A stretch of 64,000 nt of DNA, taken from positions 124,001-188,000 of the forward strand of contig NZ_LKEU01000027.1 in assembly GCF_001766835.1 (NCBI RefSeq), given 5' to 3'. The notes beneath the pieces are model-generated. The model had not been told where the DNA came from, did no database searches, and saw only the letters and a program-made list of their open reading frames with translations. This DNA comes from Acetobacterium wieringae (GTDB lineage Bacteria > Bacillota > Clostridia > Eubacteriales > Eubacteriaceae). Below are positions 35,070-44,310 of the stretch, piece by piece (the first letter of the stretch is position 1; every line of letters starts with the position of its first letter). The position numbers and the translations under genes are program-made.

Positions 35070-36020
35070 ATGAAATTGAATTCAATTAATAACGTTTCGA
35101 TTATCGGAACTGGCATGATCGGTGCCAGTATGGCCGTGTTGTTTACCGGGAATGGCTATAAAACAACCATCCTGGCACATAATGATGCCGAAATAGAAGC
35201 CGGTAAACAACGTTATCAGGCCTGTTTTGAAGATTTAGTGCAAAAAAAGCTAGTTACCGAAAAACAATACAAGGCTTGCGAAAAACTGTTGACGATAACA
35301 ACCAATTATCAGGATCTTGTTGATACGGAGCTGATTTTTGAATGTGTGGTTGAAAATCTGGCGGTTAAACACAGTGTTTATCAGGCCATTGAAGCGAACT
35401 GTCCAAACTTTAAAGCCATTGCCTCGTCGACATCAGCGATTTCAGCGGATGATCTGGCTGAAGGCTTGAAGCAAAAAGAAAAGCTGGTAGTGGCTCATCC
35501 ATGGAATCCACCCCACCTGGTTCCCTGTGTAGAGCTGGTACCGAGTCAATGGTCAGAAGCAGGGGTTATTGAGGCCATTTATGAATTTCTGGAATCAGTC
35601 GGACGAAAAGTGGTGGTCATGAAAAAAGCTGCTCCCGGATTTATTGGCAACCGTCTGCAACACGCCCTATACCGGGAAGCCGTCCACATGGTAGAACAGG
35701 GCATCGCGTCACCGGAAGACATTGACAAAACCTTAAAATACAGTTTTGTACCTCGTTATACCTCCATCGGTATTTTTGAACATTTTGACTATGCCGGTTT
35801 GGATATGATCGTCAGCATTGATGACTATCTTTTCCCGGATCTTTCTAATGCCGACAAAACCCCGGATTACATCCGGTCACGCTTTGAAAAAGGTGACCTT
35901 GGGCAGAAAACTGGTTTAGGTGTCTACGACTGGTCCCAGGTGGATATGGACGCATTCCGGATGAAAGCTGCAAAACCTTATTTTGAATTTTTTAACTGGA
36001 GTTTGCCTGAGGAAGAATAA
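35070..36020 (+). CDS. 3-hydroxyacyl-CoA dehydrogenase-family enzyme (L-gulonate/carnitine dehydrogenase-like)
   Basis: A 316-residue NAD-dependent dehydrogenase. It has a Rossmann start SIIGTGMIGASMAVLF, then STSAIS near residue 117 and AHPWNPPHLVPCVELV near 145, which holds the catalytic His. The HPWNPPHLVP form is more like the short branch acting on free hydroxy acids (L-gulonate, carnitine, crystallin-like) than on acyl-CoA. There is no hydratase fused. It should oxidise a beta-hydroxy acid to a beta-keto acid next to the MBL enzyme and the E1-E3 complex. AAAGGAGG precedes ATG 35070. Confidence 0.85.
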   Translation: MKLNSINNVSIIGTGMIGASMAVLFTGNGYKTTILAHNDAEIEAGKQRYQACFEDLVQKKLVTEKQYKACEKLLTITTNYQDLVDTELIFECVVENLAVKHSVYQAIEANCPNFKAIASSTSAISADDLAEGLKQKEKLVVAHPWNPPHLVPCVELVPSQWSEAGVIEAIYEFLESVGRKVVVMKKAAPGFIGNRLQHALYREAVHMVEQGIASPEDIDKTLKYSFVPRYTSIGIFEHFDYAGLDMIVSIDDYLFPDLSNADKTPDYIRSRFEKGDLGQKTGLGVYDWSQVDMDAFRMKAAKPYFEFFNWSLPEEE

Positions 36021-36049
36021 AAACAGTAAGGATTGAAAGGAGTATCAAC

Positions 36050-37015
36050 GTGATATCAAAAGAACAAAAACTTTGGATCTACGAGATCATGAATAAAATC
36101 AGATATTTTGAATTAAAGGCTTTGCGCCTGTTTGAAGAAAATAAACTGCGTGGATCGGTTCATTTATATGCTGGCGAAGAAGCCGTTGCTGCCGCTGTTT
36201 GTGCGCAATTGACCGATGACGATTATATCACCAGTACCCATCGGGGCCATGGTCATTGCATTGCGAAAGGGGCTCAGCTGGATAAAGCCATGGCTGAACT
36301 CATGGGTAAAGAAACCGGTTATTGTAAAGGCCGCAGCGGTTCGATGCACATTGCCGATTTCACCAAAGGAAACCTTGGCGCTAATGCCATTGTCGGCGGG
36401 GGCATTCCGATTGCCACTGGCGCAGCATTGGCGGCCAAGCTTCAGAAAAATGATAAGGTTGCAGTTTCATTCTTTGGGGATGGAGCATCTAACGAAGGCA
36501 CCTTTCATGAAAGTCTGAATCTGGCAGCGGTTTGGAAACTGCCCATCATCTTTATTTGTGAAAATAACGGCTTTGGCATCTCGGTACCGGTTGCACAGTC
36601 AACATCGGTTGAAAACATCAGCGATCGTGCTGTTGGTTACGGGATTCCTGGGGTAACGGTTGATGGCAATGATGTTTTTGCTGTTTATGAAGCCTTTGAA
36701 ACCGCTGTTAAACGGGCTAAAGCAGGAGACGGTCCGACTTTGATTGAATGTAAAACCTATCGGACCCTTGGCCATTGGACCGGAGATCCTCAAACCTACC
36801 GGGATAAAAAAGACGTTGAGATGTGGCGGGATACCAAAGACCCGATTCAATTGTTTAAAAAAGTTCTCGTTGATGCTGGCGATTTCACGGCCGCAGAACT
36901 GGATGCGATTGAAGAAGCCGCAAAAGTGGAAGCAGATGCTGCTGCCGAGTTTGCCATTAACAGTCCGAATCCGGATCCTGCCGATGTGATGGACGATGTT
37001 TTCTACGATGCTTGA
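36050..37015 (+). CDS. Thiamine-diphosphate dehydrogenase E1 alpha subunit (acetoin/2-oxoacid type)
   Basis: A 321-residue E1 alpha. The ThDP-binding motif runs from GDGASNEGTFHESLN near residue 145 to ENNGFGIS near 175, and the substrate-channel part is GRSGSMHI near 100. It pairs with the beta subunit just downstream and decarboxylates a 2-oxo acid or cleaves acetoin, passing the acyl group to lipoate. Size is closest to acetoin dehydrogenase AcoA, but no acetoin regulator (AcoR) or butanediol gene is here. GTG start 36050 follows AAAGGAG. Confidence 0.88.
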   Translation: MISKEQKLWIYEIMNKIRYFELKALRLFEENKLRGSVHLYAGEEAVAAAVCAQLTDDDYITSTHRGHGHCIAKGAQLDKAMAELMGKETGYCKGRSGSMHIADFTKGNLGANAIVGGGIPIATGAALAAKLQKNDKVAVSFFGDGASNEGTFHESLNLAAVWKLPIIFICENNGFGISVPVAQSTSVENISDRAVGYGIPGVTVDGNDVFAVYEAFETAVKRAKAGDGPTLIECKTYRTLGHWTGDPQTYRDKKDVEMWRDTKDPIQLFKKVLVDAGDFTAAELDAIEEAAKVEADAAAEFAINSPNPDPADVMDDVFYDA

Positions 37016-37028
37016 GAAAGGAGCAAAA

Positions 37029-38009
37029 ATGAGTAAAAAAACTTACGCAACAGCCATTCGGGACGTTATTGCAGAAGAAATGCGTCGGGATGAAAATGTT
37101 TTTGTAATGGGAGAAGATATTGAGCTGCTGGGTGGTATTTTTGGATGCACCCGGGATTTATACAAGGAATTTGGCACCGATCGGATCAGAAATACGCCGA
37201 TCTCCGAAGCAGCGATGATTGGAGCCGGTGTTGGGGCCGCCTGTGCTGGCATGCGCCCCATTGTGGAACTGATGTACATGGACTTTACCTTAGTTGCTGC
37301 CGATCAGATTATTAACCAGGCTGCCAAAACCCGCTATATTTTTGGCGGTAAAGCAAAGATTCCCCTGGTCATCCGGGGACAACAGGGAATTGGACGGGGC
37401 AATGCCGCCACCCACAGTCAGAGTCTGGAAACTATTTTTATGCACTTCCCCGGGATCAAGGTAGCTTGTCCGTCCAATGCCGCCGATGCTGCAGGACTTT
37501 TAAGAACTGCCATTCGCGATGATAACCCGGTAATGTTCTTTGAACATAAGGCGCTGTATGCTTCGAAATTCGAAGTACCGGATGATCCGGATTTCTGTAT
37601 CCCTTTTGGTCAGGCTGAAATTAAGCGAACCGGTAAAGATGTCACCATTGTAGGTTCACTGCTTTATGTCAGCAGAGCACTGGAAGCGGCAGCTGAACTG
37701 GAAAAAATGGGGATTGATGCCGAAGTGATTGACCCCCGAACAATGGTACCTTTTGATATGGACACCATTATCGAATCGGTTAAAAAAACCGGCAAACTGG
37801 TGGTTGTTCATGAAGCCCATAAGGTTGCCGGTTGGGGAGCAGAAGTTGCTTCACAGGTGGTTGATGGCGCATTTAAATATTTAGATGCCGCACCGATTCA
37901 TCTGGGTGCCAAAGCCTGTCCGCTTCCTTTTAATATTGAATTGGAAAATGCCGTGGTACCCAGTGTGCAGCAGATCGTTGAAGCAGCAAAAAAAGTATGT
38001 TATCGATAG
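37029..38009 (+). CDS. Thiamine-diphosphate dehydrogenase E1 beta subunit
   Basis: A 326-residue E1 beta. It has GEDIELLGGIFG near residue 25, NTPISEAAMIGAGVGAA near 60 and a C-terminal transketolase domain (VVHEAHKVAGWGAEV near 265). It binds the ThDP pyrimidine through the conserved Glu of the NTPISEAA stretch and forms the E1 heterotetramer with the preceding subunit. ATG 37029 follows AAAGGAG, 13 bases after the alpha stop codon. Confidence 0.9.
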   Translation: MSKKTYATAIRDVIAEEMRRDENVFVMGEDIELLGGIFGCTRDLYKEFGTDRIRNTPISEAAMIGAGVGAACAGMRPIVELMYMDFTLVAADQIINQAAKTRYIFGGKAKIPLVIRGQQGIGRGNAATHSQSLETIFMHFPGIKVACPSNAADAAGLLRTAIRDDNPVMFFEHKALYASKFEVPDDPDFCIPFGQAEIKRTGKDVTIVGSLLYVSRALEAAAELEKMGIDAEVIDPRTMVPFDMDTIIESVKKTGKLVVVHEAHKVAGWGAEVASQVVDGAFKYLDAAPIHLGAKACPLPFNIELENAVVPSVQQIVEAAKKVCYR

Positions 38010-38031
38010 ATTCGATAGTTAGGAGGATAGC

Positions 38032-39369
38032 ATGGCAGAATTTATAATTATGCCCAAACAAGGTCTCCAGATGACCGAAGGAACCATTATGGAATGGTTG
38101 GTTGGAGAAGGAGAAGAAGTCATTGCCGATGCGCCGTTATTTGAAATGGAGACGGATAAACTGACCATCTCCATTGACGCCAGTATCAGTGGCACCTTGT
38201 TAAAAATAATTCATGAAGCTGGCGCCGTGGTTCCAATCACCGAGCCGATTGCCATTGTTGGTGACAAAGGCGAAGATTTTTCCGCCTTATTGGATTCCAT
38301 CGGGGCACCGGCAGCCGCTGCAGCGGTTGCTGAAAGTGCGGAGCCAGTGCAGATTGAGGAAGCAGCGATCGAAACAGCAACCGTTAAGGCACCACGAACT
38401 GGACGAGTTTTTGCTTCTCCCCGGGCTAAAATGCTGGCGGAAGAAAAAGGGATTGATGTTGCCGATCTTGATGGTTCTGGTCCGGAGGGACTGGTCATTG
38501 AAAAAGATGTTCTGGATTATGTGCTTAATCCGGCACAAAAAACAGCTGCAACGCCATTGGCAAGAAAAATTGCCGAGTTGGAAAATATTGATATCAATGG
38601 GGTTCAGGGATCTGGCGTCCGCAATAAAGTGTTAGCAGACGATGTGCGTTTATCGGCATCAGTCAGTCAGGGACCGATTCAGATGGTAGCGCCACTTGAT
38701 GAAGAATTGATTCCCATCAAAGGGATGCGAAAAATTGTCGCGGAACGGATGAAACAAAGTCTTGGTGAAATGGCCCAGGCCAACCATCGCATCACCGTCG
38801 ATATGACCAATTCGGTAGCCTTAAGAGAACAGTACAAAGCAGTAGGCAGAAAGGTCAGCTACAACGACATCGTGCTGCGCTGCGTGGCCAAAGCCTTAAC
38901 TGAATTCCCAATGATGAATTCCTCCTGGACCAGTGAGGGTATTGTGCTTAAGAAATATGTGAATATGGGTATGGCGGTAGCGATTGATCAGGGTTTAATT
39001 GTCCCGGTCATTAAAAATATTCACCTCAAATCGTTGGATCAAATTTCCAAAGAATCCAGTGAACTGGCCTCAAAAGCAAAAGAAAACAGACTTCAGCCGG
39101 AAGACTATAGCGGCGGAACCTTTACCGTTTCCAATCTGGGGATGTTTGATATTGATGGCTTTACTGCCATTATTAACCCCCCAGAAGCCGGAATCCTGGC
39201 AGTTGGAAAGCTGGCCAAACAACCGGTAGTAATAGGTGATGAAATTGTTATCCGAATGATGATGCAGCTCAGTCTGACCTATGATCATCGTACCGTGGAC
39301 GGTGCGCCGGCAGCACAATTTCTCAAACGGATCAAAGAATTACTTGAAAATCCAATGTTGCTGATTTAA
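38032..39369 (+). CDS. Dihydrolipoamide acyltransferase E2 with two E3-binding domains
   Basis: A 445-residue E2. Residues 1-78 form a lipoyl domain with lipoyl Lys43 (ETDKLTIS). Two successive peripheral-subunit-binding domains follow (about 122-162, ASPRAKMLAEEKGIDVADL; about 171-205, ATPLARKIAELENIDINGV). The catalytic acyltransferase domain is about 225-445, with His419 and Asp423 in YDHRTVDG. It transfers the acyl group from lipoate to CoA. One PSBD is usual in bacteria, so the second is unusual. It is followed by E3 after 13 bases. The acyl substrate is unknown. Confidence 0.9.
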   Translation: MAEFIIMPKQGLQMTEGTIMEWLVGEGEEVIADAPLFEMETDKLTISIDASISGTLLKIIHEAGAVVPITEPIAIVGDKGEDFSALLDSIGAPAAAAAVAESAEPVQIEEAAIETATVKAPRTGRVFASPRAKMLAEEKGIDVADLDGSGPEGLVIEKDVLDYVLNPAQKTAATPLARKIAELENIDINGVQGSGVRNKVLADDVRLSASVSQGPIQMVAPLDEELIPIKGMRKIVAERMKQSLGEMAQANHRITVDMTNSVALREQYKAVGRKVSYNDIVLRCVAKALTEFPMMNSSWTSEGIVLKKYVNMGMAVAIDQGLIVPVIKNIHLKSLDQISKESSELASKAKENRLQPEDYSGGTFTVSNLGMFDIDGFTAIINPPEAGILAVGKLAKQPVVIGDEIVIRMMMQLSLTYDHRTVDGAPAAQFLKRIKELLENPMLLI

Positions 39370-39382
39370 GGAGAATGACGTT

Positions 39383-40762
39383 ATGAAATATGATGTTGCA
39401 GTTTTAGGAGGTGGCCCCGGGGGATACGAAGCAGCGATTCGCTGTTCCCAGTACGGTCTCAAAACAGTGCTCATCGAAGCAAGAGAACTTGGCGGTACCT
39501 GTTTGAATCGTGGTTGTATTCCGACAAAAGCCTTGCTTCATGGCGCCGAATTTTACGATGAAGCAAAGGGTGCCCAGGAGTTTGGCGTGCTTTTTAACAA
39601 TCTCGCATTTGACTATGAAAAATTGGCAGCCTATAAAGATAAGATCGTCAGCAGATTAAGAAAGGGCATTGAAGGACTTGAAAAAGCCCATGGCGTCACC
39701 GTCATTAAAGGTTTTGGGGTACTAAAAAATGCGAATGAAATAGCAGTAAATGGAGAAATGGTTGTGGCCGATCACATCATTCTGGCCACCGGTTCTGCCC
39801 CCTTTTTGCCACCCATTCCAGGCGTTGATAATAAATCGGTTATGACCAGCGACGAAGTTCTGGAAATGAAACAGTGTCCGGAAAGTCTGGTGATTATCGG
39901 AGGCGGCATTATCGGCATCGAATTTGCTACCTTATACGCATCGCTGGGAAAAAAAGTGACGGTTATCGAAATGCAGCCGGATATTCTAAAGGGAATTGAC
40001 AAGGAAATTGTTAAGGAACTGTCCCAGATTCTTAAGCGAAAAGGGGTTCAGATTATCGCTGGTGCCAAAGTGACGGGGATCGAAGAAGCGGGCGAAATCA
40101 CTGTGAACTATGAAAAAGATGGACAGCTGAACCATGCTACCGGATCTCACTGCATTGTCAGTGTCGGCCGAAAAGCGCAAATCGATCAGATCGGTTTGGA
40201 TGCCGTCGGCATTAAGCTTAGTGGCTCATTCATTGAAGTTGATACCTATCTGAGAACCAACATTCCGAATATTTATGCCATTGGTGACATCACCGGAAAA
40301 ATCCAGCTGGCTCATGTTGCCACAAAACAGGGAATGGTTGCTGCCGAAAACATTATCGGCAAACAGCAGCGAATGAACTATGAGGTGGTACCTTCCTGTC
40401 TTTACACCAATCCGGAAATAGCCTGGATTGGCCTCAGTGAAGAGGAAGCAATCAAGGCTGGAAAGAACATAAAAATCGGACGTTATGGTGTCGGCGGCAA
40501 TGGCAAGTCCAGTGTCATGGGACATAGCAAGGGACTGATCAAATTGGTCTGCGACCATGCCACTGGCGAAGTTTACGGTGCTCAGATCATGGCCCCCAGA
40601 GCCACTGATATGATCGGAGAAATTGCAATAATTATGGAATGCGAAGGCACCATTGAAGAATTATCAGACACCATTCATCCTCACCCCACCGTTTGCGAAA
40701 TTATTCTAGAGGCGGCTCACGATGTGGAAGGGCTGTGCTGTAATGCACCACCAAAGAAATAA
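39383..40762 (+). CDS. lpdA: Dihydrolipoyl dehydrogenase (E3)
   Basis: A 459-residue FAD-dependent disulfide oxidoreductase: FAD motif GGGPGGYEAA near residue 9, redox pair Cys40-Cys45 (GGTCLNRGC), NAD motif GGGIIGIEFA near 173, and C-terminal His-Glu pair in HPHPTVCEIILEAA. It reoxidises the dihydrolipoyl group of E2 and makes NADH. There is no N-terminal lipoyl domain. Order E1a, E1b, E2, E3 is complete and uninterrupted, so the complex is self-contained. Confidence 0.93.
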   Translation: MKYDVAVLGGGPGGYEAAIRCSQYGLKTVLIEARELGGTCLNRGCIPTKALLHGAEFYDEAKGAQEFGVLFNNLAFDYEKLAAYKDKIVSRLRKGIEGLEKAHGVTVIKGFGVLKNANEIAVNGEMVVADHIILATGSAPFLPPIPGVDNKSVMTSDEVLEMKQCPESLVIIGGGIIGIEFATLYASLGKKVTVIEMQPDILKGIDKEIVKELSQILKRKGVQIIAGAKVTGIEEAGEITVNYEKDGQLNHATGSHCIVSVGRKAQIDQIGLDAVGIKLSGSFIEVDTYLRTNIPNIYAIGDITGKIQLAHVATKQGMVAAENIIGKQQRMNYEVVPSCLYTNPEIAWIGLSEEEAIKAGKNIKIGRYGVGGNGKSSVMGHSKGLIKLVCDHATGEVYGAQIMAPRATDMIGEIAIIMECEGTIEELSDTIHPHPTVCEIILEAAHDVEGLCCNAPPKK

Positions 40763-40781
40763 AATTCAGGAGGAAAATATA

Positions 40782-41810
40782 ATGAAAAAAATTAAAGTAG
40801 GCGTAGCAGGATATGGCGTCATTGGTCAGAGACTGGCAGACGCAGTGGCATTGCAAGGCGATATGGAATTGGTAGGGGTTGCTGATTTAGCACCAACGCT
40901 GTCAATCCGGGCATTAAAAGAAAAAGGGATGCCTTACAACTTGTTTTTAGTGGATATGAACCGGAAACCAGAGTTTGAAGGCCTGGAAATTCCTATTGCC
41001 GGATCGTTTGAAGACCTGGTTGATCAAGTTGATATTATGCTGGATTCTTCACCAGGCGGTGTCGGCGTTAAAAACAAAGAACTCTACGCATCAAAAGGCG
41101 TGAAAGCTATTTTTCAGGGTGGCGAAAAGAATTCAGTCGCCGATGTCTTTTTCCACGGTTACGCCAATTACGAACAGGGCGTTGACCAGGATTACTTGAA
41201 ACTCACCAGCTGTAATACCACCGGCCTGATTCGTGCCGTTGATTGTCTGGACCGAAACTGTGGCGGGGTCGAAAAAGTAGCCATAACCATTATCCGTCGG
41301 GTTGCCGATCCCGGTGATTATCACCGTGGTTTGACCAATGCGCTACAGGTAGACAAGGCACCTTCACATCAGGCTGTTGATTTAATGACCATTATGCCTC
41401 ATGTTGAAGCCACTGGCGTGCTGGTTCATACACCAGTAACCCATGGTCATATTATCACCGTTCTGGCCACCGGCAAGAAAAAAATCACAAAAAAAATGGC
41501 CTTGGAAGCATTCAAAAAACATCCCCGTATTCGGGTGGTAAAAATTGATGATGGTTTCCAGGGAAATGCCTCCTTCTTCCGATATGCCAGAGATCTGGGT
41601 AATACCAGAGGTGACATGTATGAAATCGGATTATGGGAAGATTGTATCGTCGAAAGCGGAAACGATATTATGTTTGCCATTAATATTCCTCAGGAAAGCG
41701 TCACCATTCCCGAAACAATGGATGCCATTAGAGCTGCTACCGGGATGCAGCAAACCCGAGAAGACGGTACAGCAGCTACCAACAAATATTTAAATTGCCA
41801 ATGCCGTTAA
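40782..41810 (+). CDS. gap: Type II (archaeal-type) glyceraldehyde-3-phosphate dehydrogenase
   Basis: A 342-residue enzyme with a Rossmann start VGVAGYGVIGQRLADAV and catalytic Cys144 in LTSCNTTGLIRAVD, which is the archaeal form; bacterial GapA has SCTTN. The middle and end (RRVADPGDYHRGLTNAL, HVEATGVLVHTPVTHGH) also read as archaeal type II. It would oxidise glyceraldehyde-3-phosphate, or a similar aldehyde, with phosphate to an acyl-phosphate. ATG 40782 follows CAGGAGG; an upstream extension from 40722 overlaps E3. Cofactor preference is not judged. It is paired with PGK 13 bases later. Confidence 0.85.
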   Translation: MKKIKVGVAGYGVIGQRLADAVALQGDMELVGVADLAPTLSIRALKEKGMPYNLFLVDMNRKPEFEGLEIPIAGSFEDLVDQVDIMLDSSPGGVGVKNKELYASKGVKAIFQGGEKNSVADVFFHGYANYEQGVDQDYLKLTSCNTTGLIRAVDCLDRNCGGVEKVAITIIRRVADPGDYHRGLTNALQVDKAPSHQAVDLMTIMPHVEATGVLVHTPVTHGHIITVLATGKKKITKKMALEAFKKHPRIRVVKIDDGFQGNASFFRYARDLGNTRGDMYEIGLWEDCIVESGNDIMFAINIPQESVTIPETMDAIRAATGMQQTREDGTAATNKYLNCQCR

Positions 41811-41823
41811 GGGGAATGGACCA

Positions 41824-43077
41824 ATGAAATTTGGAATTAAAACTCTGGATGATTATCAGTTTTCGGGAAAAACAGTGCTTCTGCGGGTGGATATTAATCA
41901 GCCGGTAGACAAACAAAAAAATATCTTAAAAGATATTACGAGGATCAAAGCCTGTGTACCGACCATCCGGGAATTGTCGGATAAGGTCGCAAAGGTGGTG
42001 ATTCTGGCCCATCAGGGCAGTGATATCGAATATGAAAACTTTTATACCACCGAACCTCATGAAAAAGTTTTAACCGAACTGCTTAATAAAGAAGTGAAAT
42101 TTGTTGAGGATGTCTGCGGACCCACTGCCAGAACTGCGATTGCAGCTTTGAATGATGGCGAAATTCTGCTATTGGATAACGTCCGTTTTGTCTCGGAAGA
42201 ACAGACCCTATTTGAAACGAATTTAAAGCTAAGCCACGAAGACCAGGCTAAAACCCTCTTGGTGAGAAAACTGGCACCTCTGGCTGATCTATATGTCTGT
42301 GATGCTTTTGCAGCTGCCCACCGGGATCAACCCTCCCTCTGCGGTTTTGAACAGGTTCTGCCATCAGCAATGGGAAGATTGTTTGAAGAGGAGTACAGTG
42401 TCCTGTCTGAAATTACCGAAAATCCGGGCAGACCATCGGTCTTTGTTTTAGGCGGAGCTAAAATATCGGATGCCTTTATCATGATGAACTCGGTGCTGGG
42501 AAAAGGAATCGCCGACACGGTTCTGGCCGGTGGTTTAGTGGGAAACATCATGTTACTGGCAAAAGGATATGACATCGGCGCAAGTTCCAAAGCCTTTATT
42601 GAAAAAAGAGGGTTTAATCAATACATTGAAGATGCCAAAGAACTGCTGGAAAAATATGGGGCAATGATTGAATTACCAACGGATTTAGCCTATCTGGATG
42701 ACGGGGTCAGAAAAGAAGTGAAATTGTCTGATTTGCCGGTTGATGAAATGCTGGTGGATATTGGGCACGAATCAACCCAAAAATTTCAGGAGATCATCCT
42801 TGGCGCCAAAACAGTTTTCACCAACGGACCAATGGGGATTTTTGAAGAAGAAATCACCGAATACGGCACCAAAAGTGTCTGGGACGCCCTGGGAAAAACC
42901 GCAGCTTACACCGTTATCGGCGGCGGTGACAGCATTACTGCTACCAACAAATATGATTTAAGCGAAAAAATTGATTATATCTGCACTGGCGGTGGTGCCC
43001 TGATCCGGTTTTTAACCGGCGAAACCCTGCCGGTTGTTAAAGCATTGATGCATGGTTCAACGATAAAGGAAAAATAA
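41824..43077 (+). CDS. pgk: Phosphoglycerate kinase, archaeal-like
   Basis: A 417-residue PGK: LLRVDINQPVD near residue 22 (bacterial enzymes typically show RVDxNVP), AHQGSD near 64, LGGAKISD near 212, GGGDSITATNKY near 363 and TGGGALIRFLTG near 390, which form the ATP and phosphate sites. These look intact. It converts 1,3-bisphosphoglycerate, or another acyl-phosphate, and ADP to ATP. Both it and the preceding GAPDH look archaeal in type, so the pair was probably gained together. Wording of the branch rests on motifs I remember, not on a tree. Confidence 0.85.
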   Translation: MKFGIKTLDDYQFSGKTVLLRVDINQPVDKQKNILKDITRIKACVPTIRELSDKVAKVVILAHQGSDIEYENFYTTEPHEKVLTELLNKEVKFVEDVCGPTARTAIAALNDGEILLLDNVRFVSEEQTLFETNLKLSHEDQAKTLLVRKLAPLADLYVCDAFAAAHRDQPSLCGFEQVLPSAMGRLFEEEYSVLSEITENPGRPSVFVLGGAKISDAFIMMNSVLGKGIADTVLAGGLVGNIMLLAKGYDIGASSKAFIEKRGFNQYIEDAKELLEKYGAMIELPTDLAYLDDGVRKEVKLSDLPVDEMLVDIGHESTQKFQEIILGAKTVFTNGPMGIFEEEITEYGTKSVWDALGKTAAYTVIGGGDSITATNKYDLSEKIDYICTGGGALIRFLTGETLPVVKALMHGSTIKEK

Positions 43078-43122
43078 AACGTACACCAGACACTAAGAAG
43101 GAAATTTAGAGAGGTTATTAAA

Positions 43123-44295
43123 ATGGATTATGCACAGGAATCATTAAAACGGCATTATCAATGGAAAGGGAAACTGGAAGTTAATTCTAAGGTTTCCGTA
43201 AATAACAAGGAGGATCTGTCTCTGGCTTACACCCCGGGGGTAGCCCAACCTTGTCTTGAAATTCAAAAAGATATCAGCAAAAGTTATGAGTTGACGGGTC
43301 GTTGGAATACCGTTGCCGTCATCAGTGATGGAACCGCAGTGCTGGGTCTGGGTGATATTGGCCCGGAAGCAAGCATGCCAGTCATGGAAGGGAAATGCGT
43401 TTTATTCAAAGAATTTGGCGACGTGGATGCCATTCCGCTGTGCATTCGTTCCAAAGATGTGGATGAAATTGTTCAGGTGATCAGTCTTTTAGCTGGCAGT
43501 TTCGGTGGCGTGAATCTTGAAGACATTGCCGCGCCCCGCTGCTTTGAAATTGAGAAACGGCTCAAAGAAATCTGCGATATTCCCATTTTTCATGACGATC
43601 AGCATGGTACTGCAGTGGTCACTCTGGCAGCGGTGTTAAACGCTGCAAAACTAACCGGCAAGGATATTAAAACCATGAAAGTGGTCATGAATGGTGCTGG
43701 ATCAGCGGGAATAGCCATTGCCAAGCTGCTTTTGCAGGTCGGTGTTTCTGACATCACCATGTGTGATCGGGTTGGTATCATTTATGACGGACAGGAAGGG
43801 TTGACACCGGACAAGCAGGAAATTGCAAAAGTGACTAACAAAGCGGGAACCAAAGGGCGCCTTGCCGATGCGATGAAGGATGCCGATGTGTTTATTGGGG
43901 TATCCGCACCGGGTACCGTCACCCCAGAAATGGTGCTGTCCATGAAAAAAGATCCGATACTATTTCCGATGGCCAATCCCATCCCGGAAATCATGCCGGA
44001 TCTGGCCTTGAAAGCCGGAGCAGCGGTAGTTGGTACCGGTCGCAGTGATTTTGCCAACCAGATCAATAACGTTTTAGCCTTCCCGGGGATTTTTAGGGGA
44101 GCACTGGATGTCAGAGCCAGCGATATCAATGACGCTATGAAAATCGCCGCCGCTTACGCCATTGCCGGTTTAGTAACCGACAACGAACTCCGTTCTGATT
44201 TTATTATTCCCAATGCTTTTGATCCCCGCATTAAAGACGCAGTCGCCAAAGCGGTGGCAAAGGCGGCTAAGGGAAGCGGTGTCAGCCGCATCTAG
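43123..44295 (+). CDS. NAD(P)-dependent malic enzyme
   Basis: A 390-residue malic enzyme of the short bacterial type. The N-terminal catalytic part has LAYTPGVAQPCLEI near residue 35 and DGTAVLGLGDIGPEASMPVMEGK near 70; FHDDQHGTAVVTLAA is near 160; the NAD-binding part is VVMNGAGSAGIAIAKLL near 190. It oxidatively decarboxylates malate to pyruvate and CO2. There is no phosphotransacetylase domain as in the long forms. It lies before the nickel racemase, so both may treat the two enantiomers of malate. Confidence 0.9.
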   Translation: MDYAQESLKRHYQWKGKLEVNSKVSVNNKEDLSLAYTPGVAQPCLEIQKDISKSYELTGRWNTVAVISDGTAVLGLGDIGPEASMPVMEGKCVLFKEFGDVDAIPLCIRSKDVDEIVQVISLLAGSFGGVNLEDIAAPRCFEIEKRLKEICDIPIFHDDQHGTAVVTLAAVLNAAKLTGKDIKTMKVVMNGAGSAGIAIAKLLLQVGVSDITMCDRVGIIYDGQEGLTPDKQEIAKVTNKAGTKGRLADAMKDADVFIGVSAPGTVTPEMVLSMKKDPILFPMANPIPEIMPDLALKAGAAVVGTGRSDFANQINNVLAFPGIFRGALDVRASDINDAMKIAAAYAIAGLVTDNELRSDFIIPNAFDPRIKDAVAKAVAKAAKGSGVSRI

Positions 44296-44310
44296 GGGTT
44301 GGGATCAGTT

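Noticed and set aside
36050-40762. Acetoin dehydrogenase operon
   Set aside because: E1 size fits AcoA/AcoB but AcoR, butanediol and acetoin genes are missing and the flanking genes suggest another substrate; left open.
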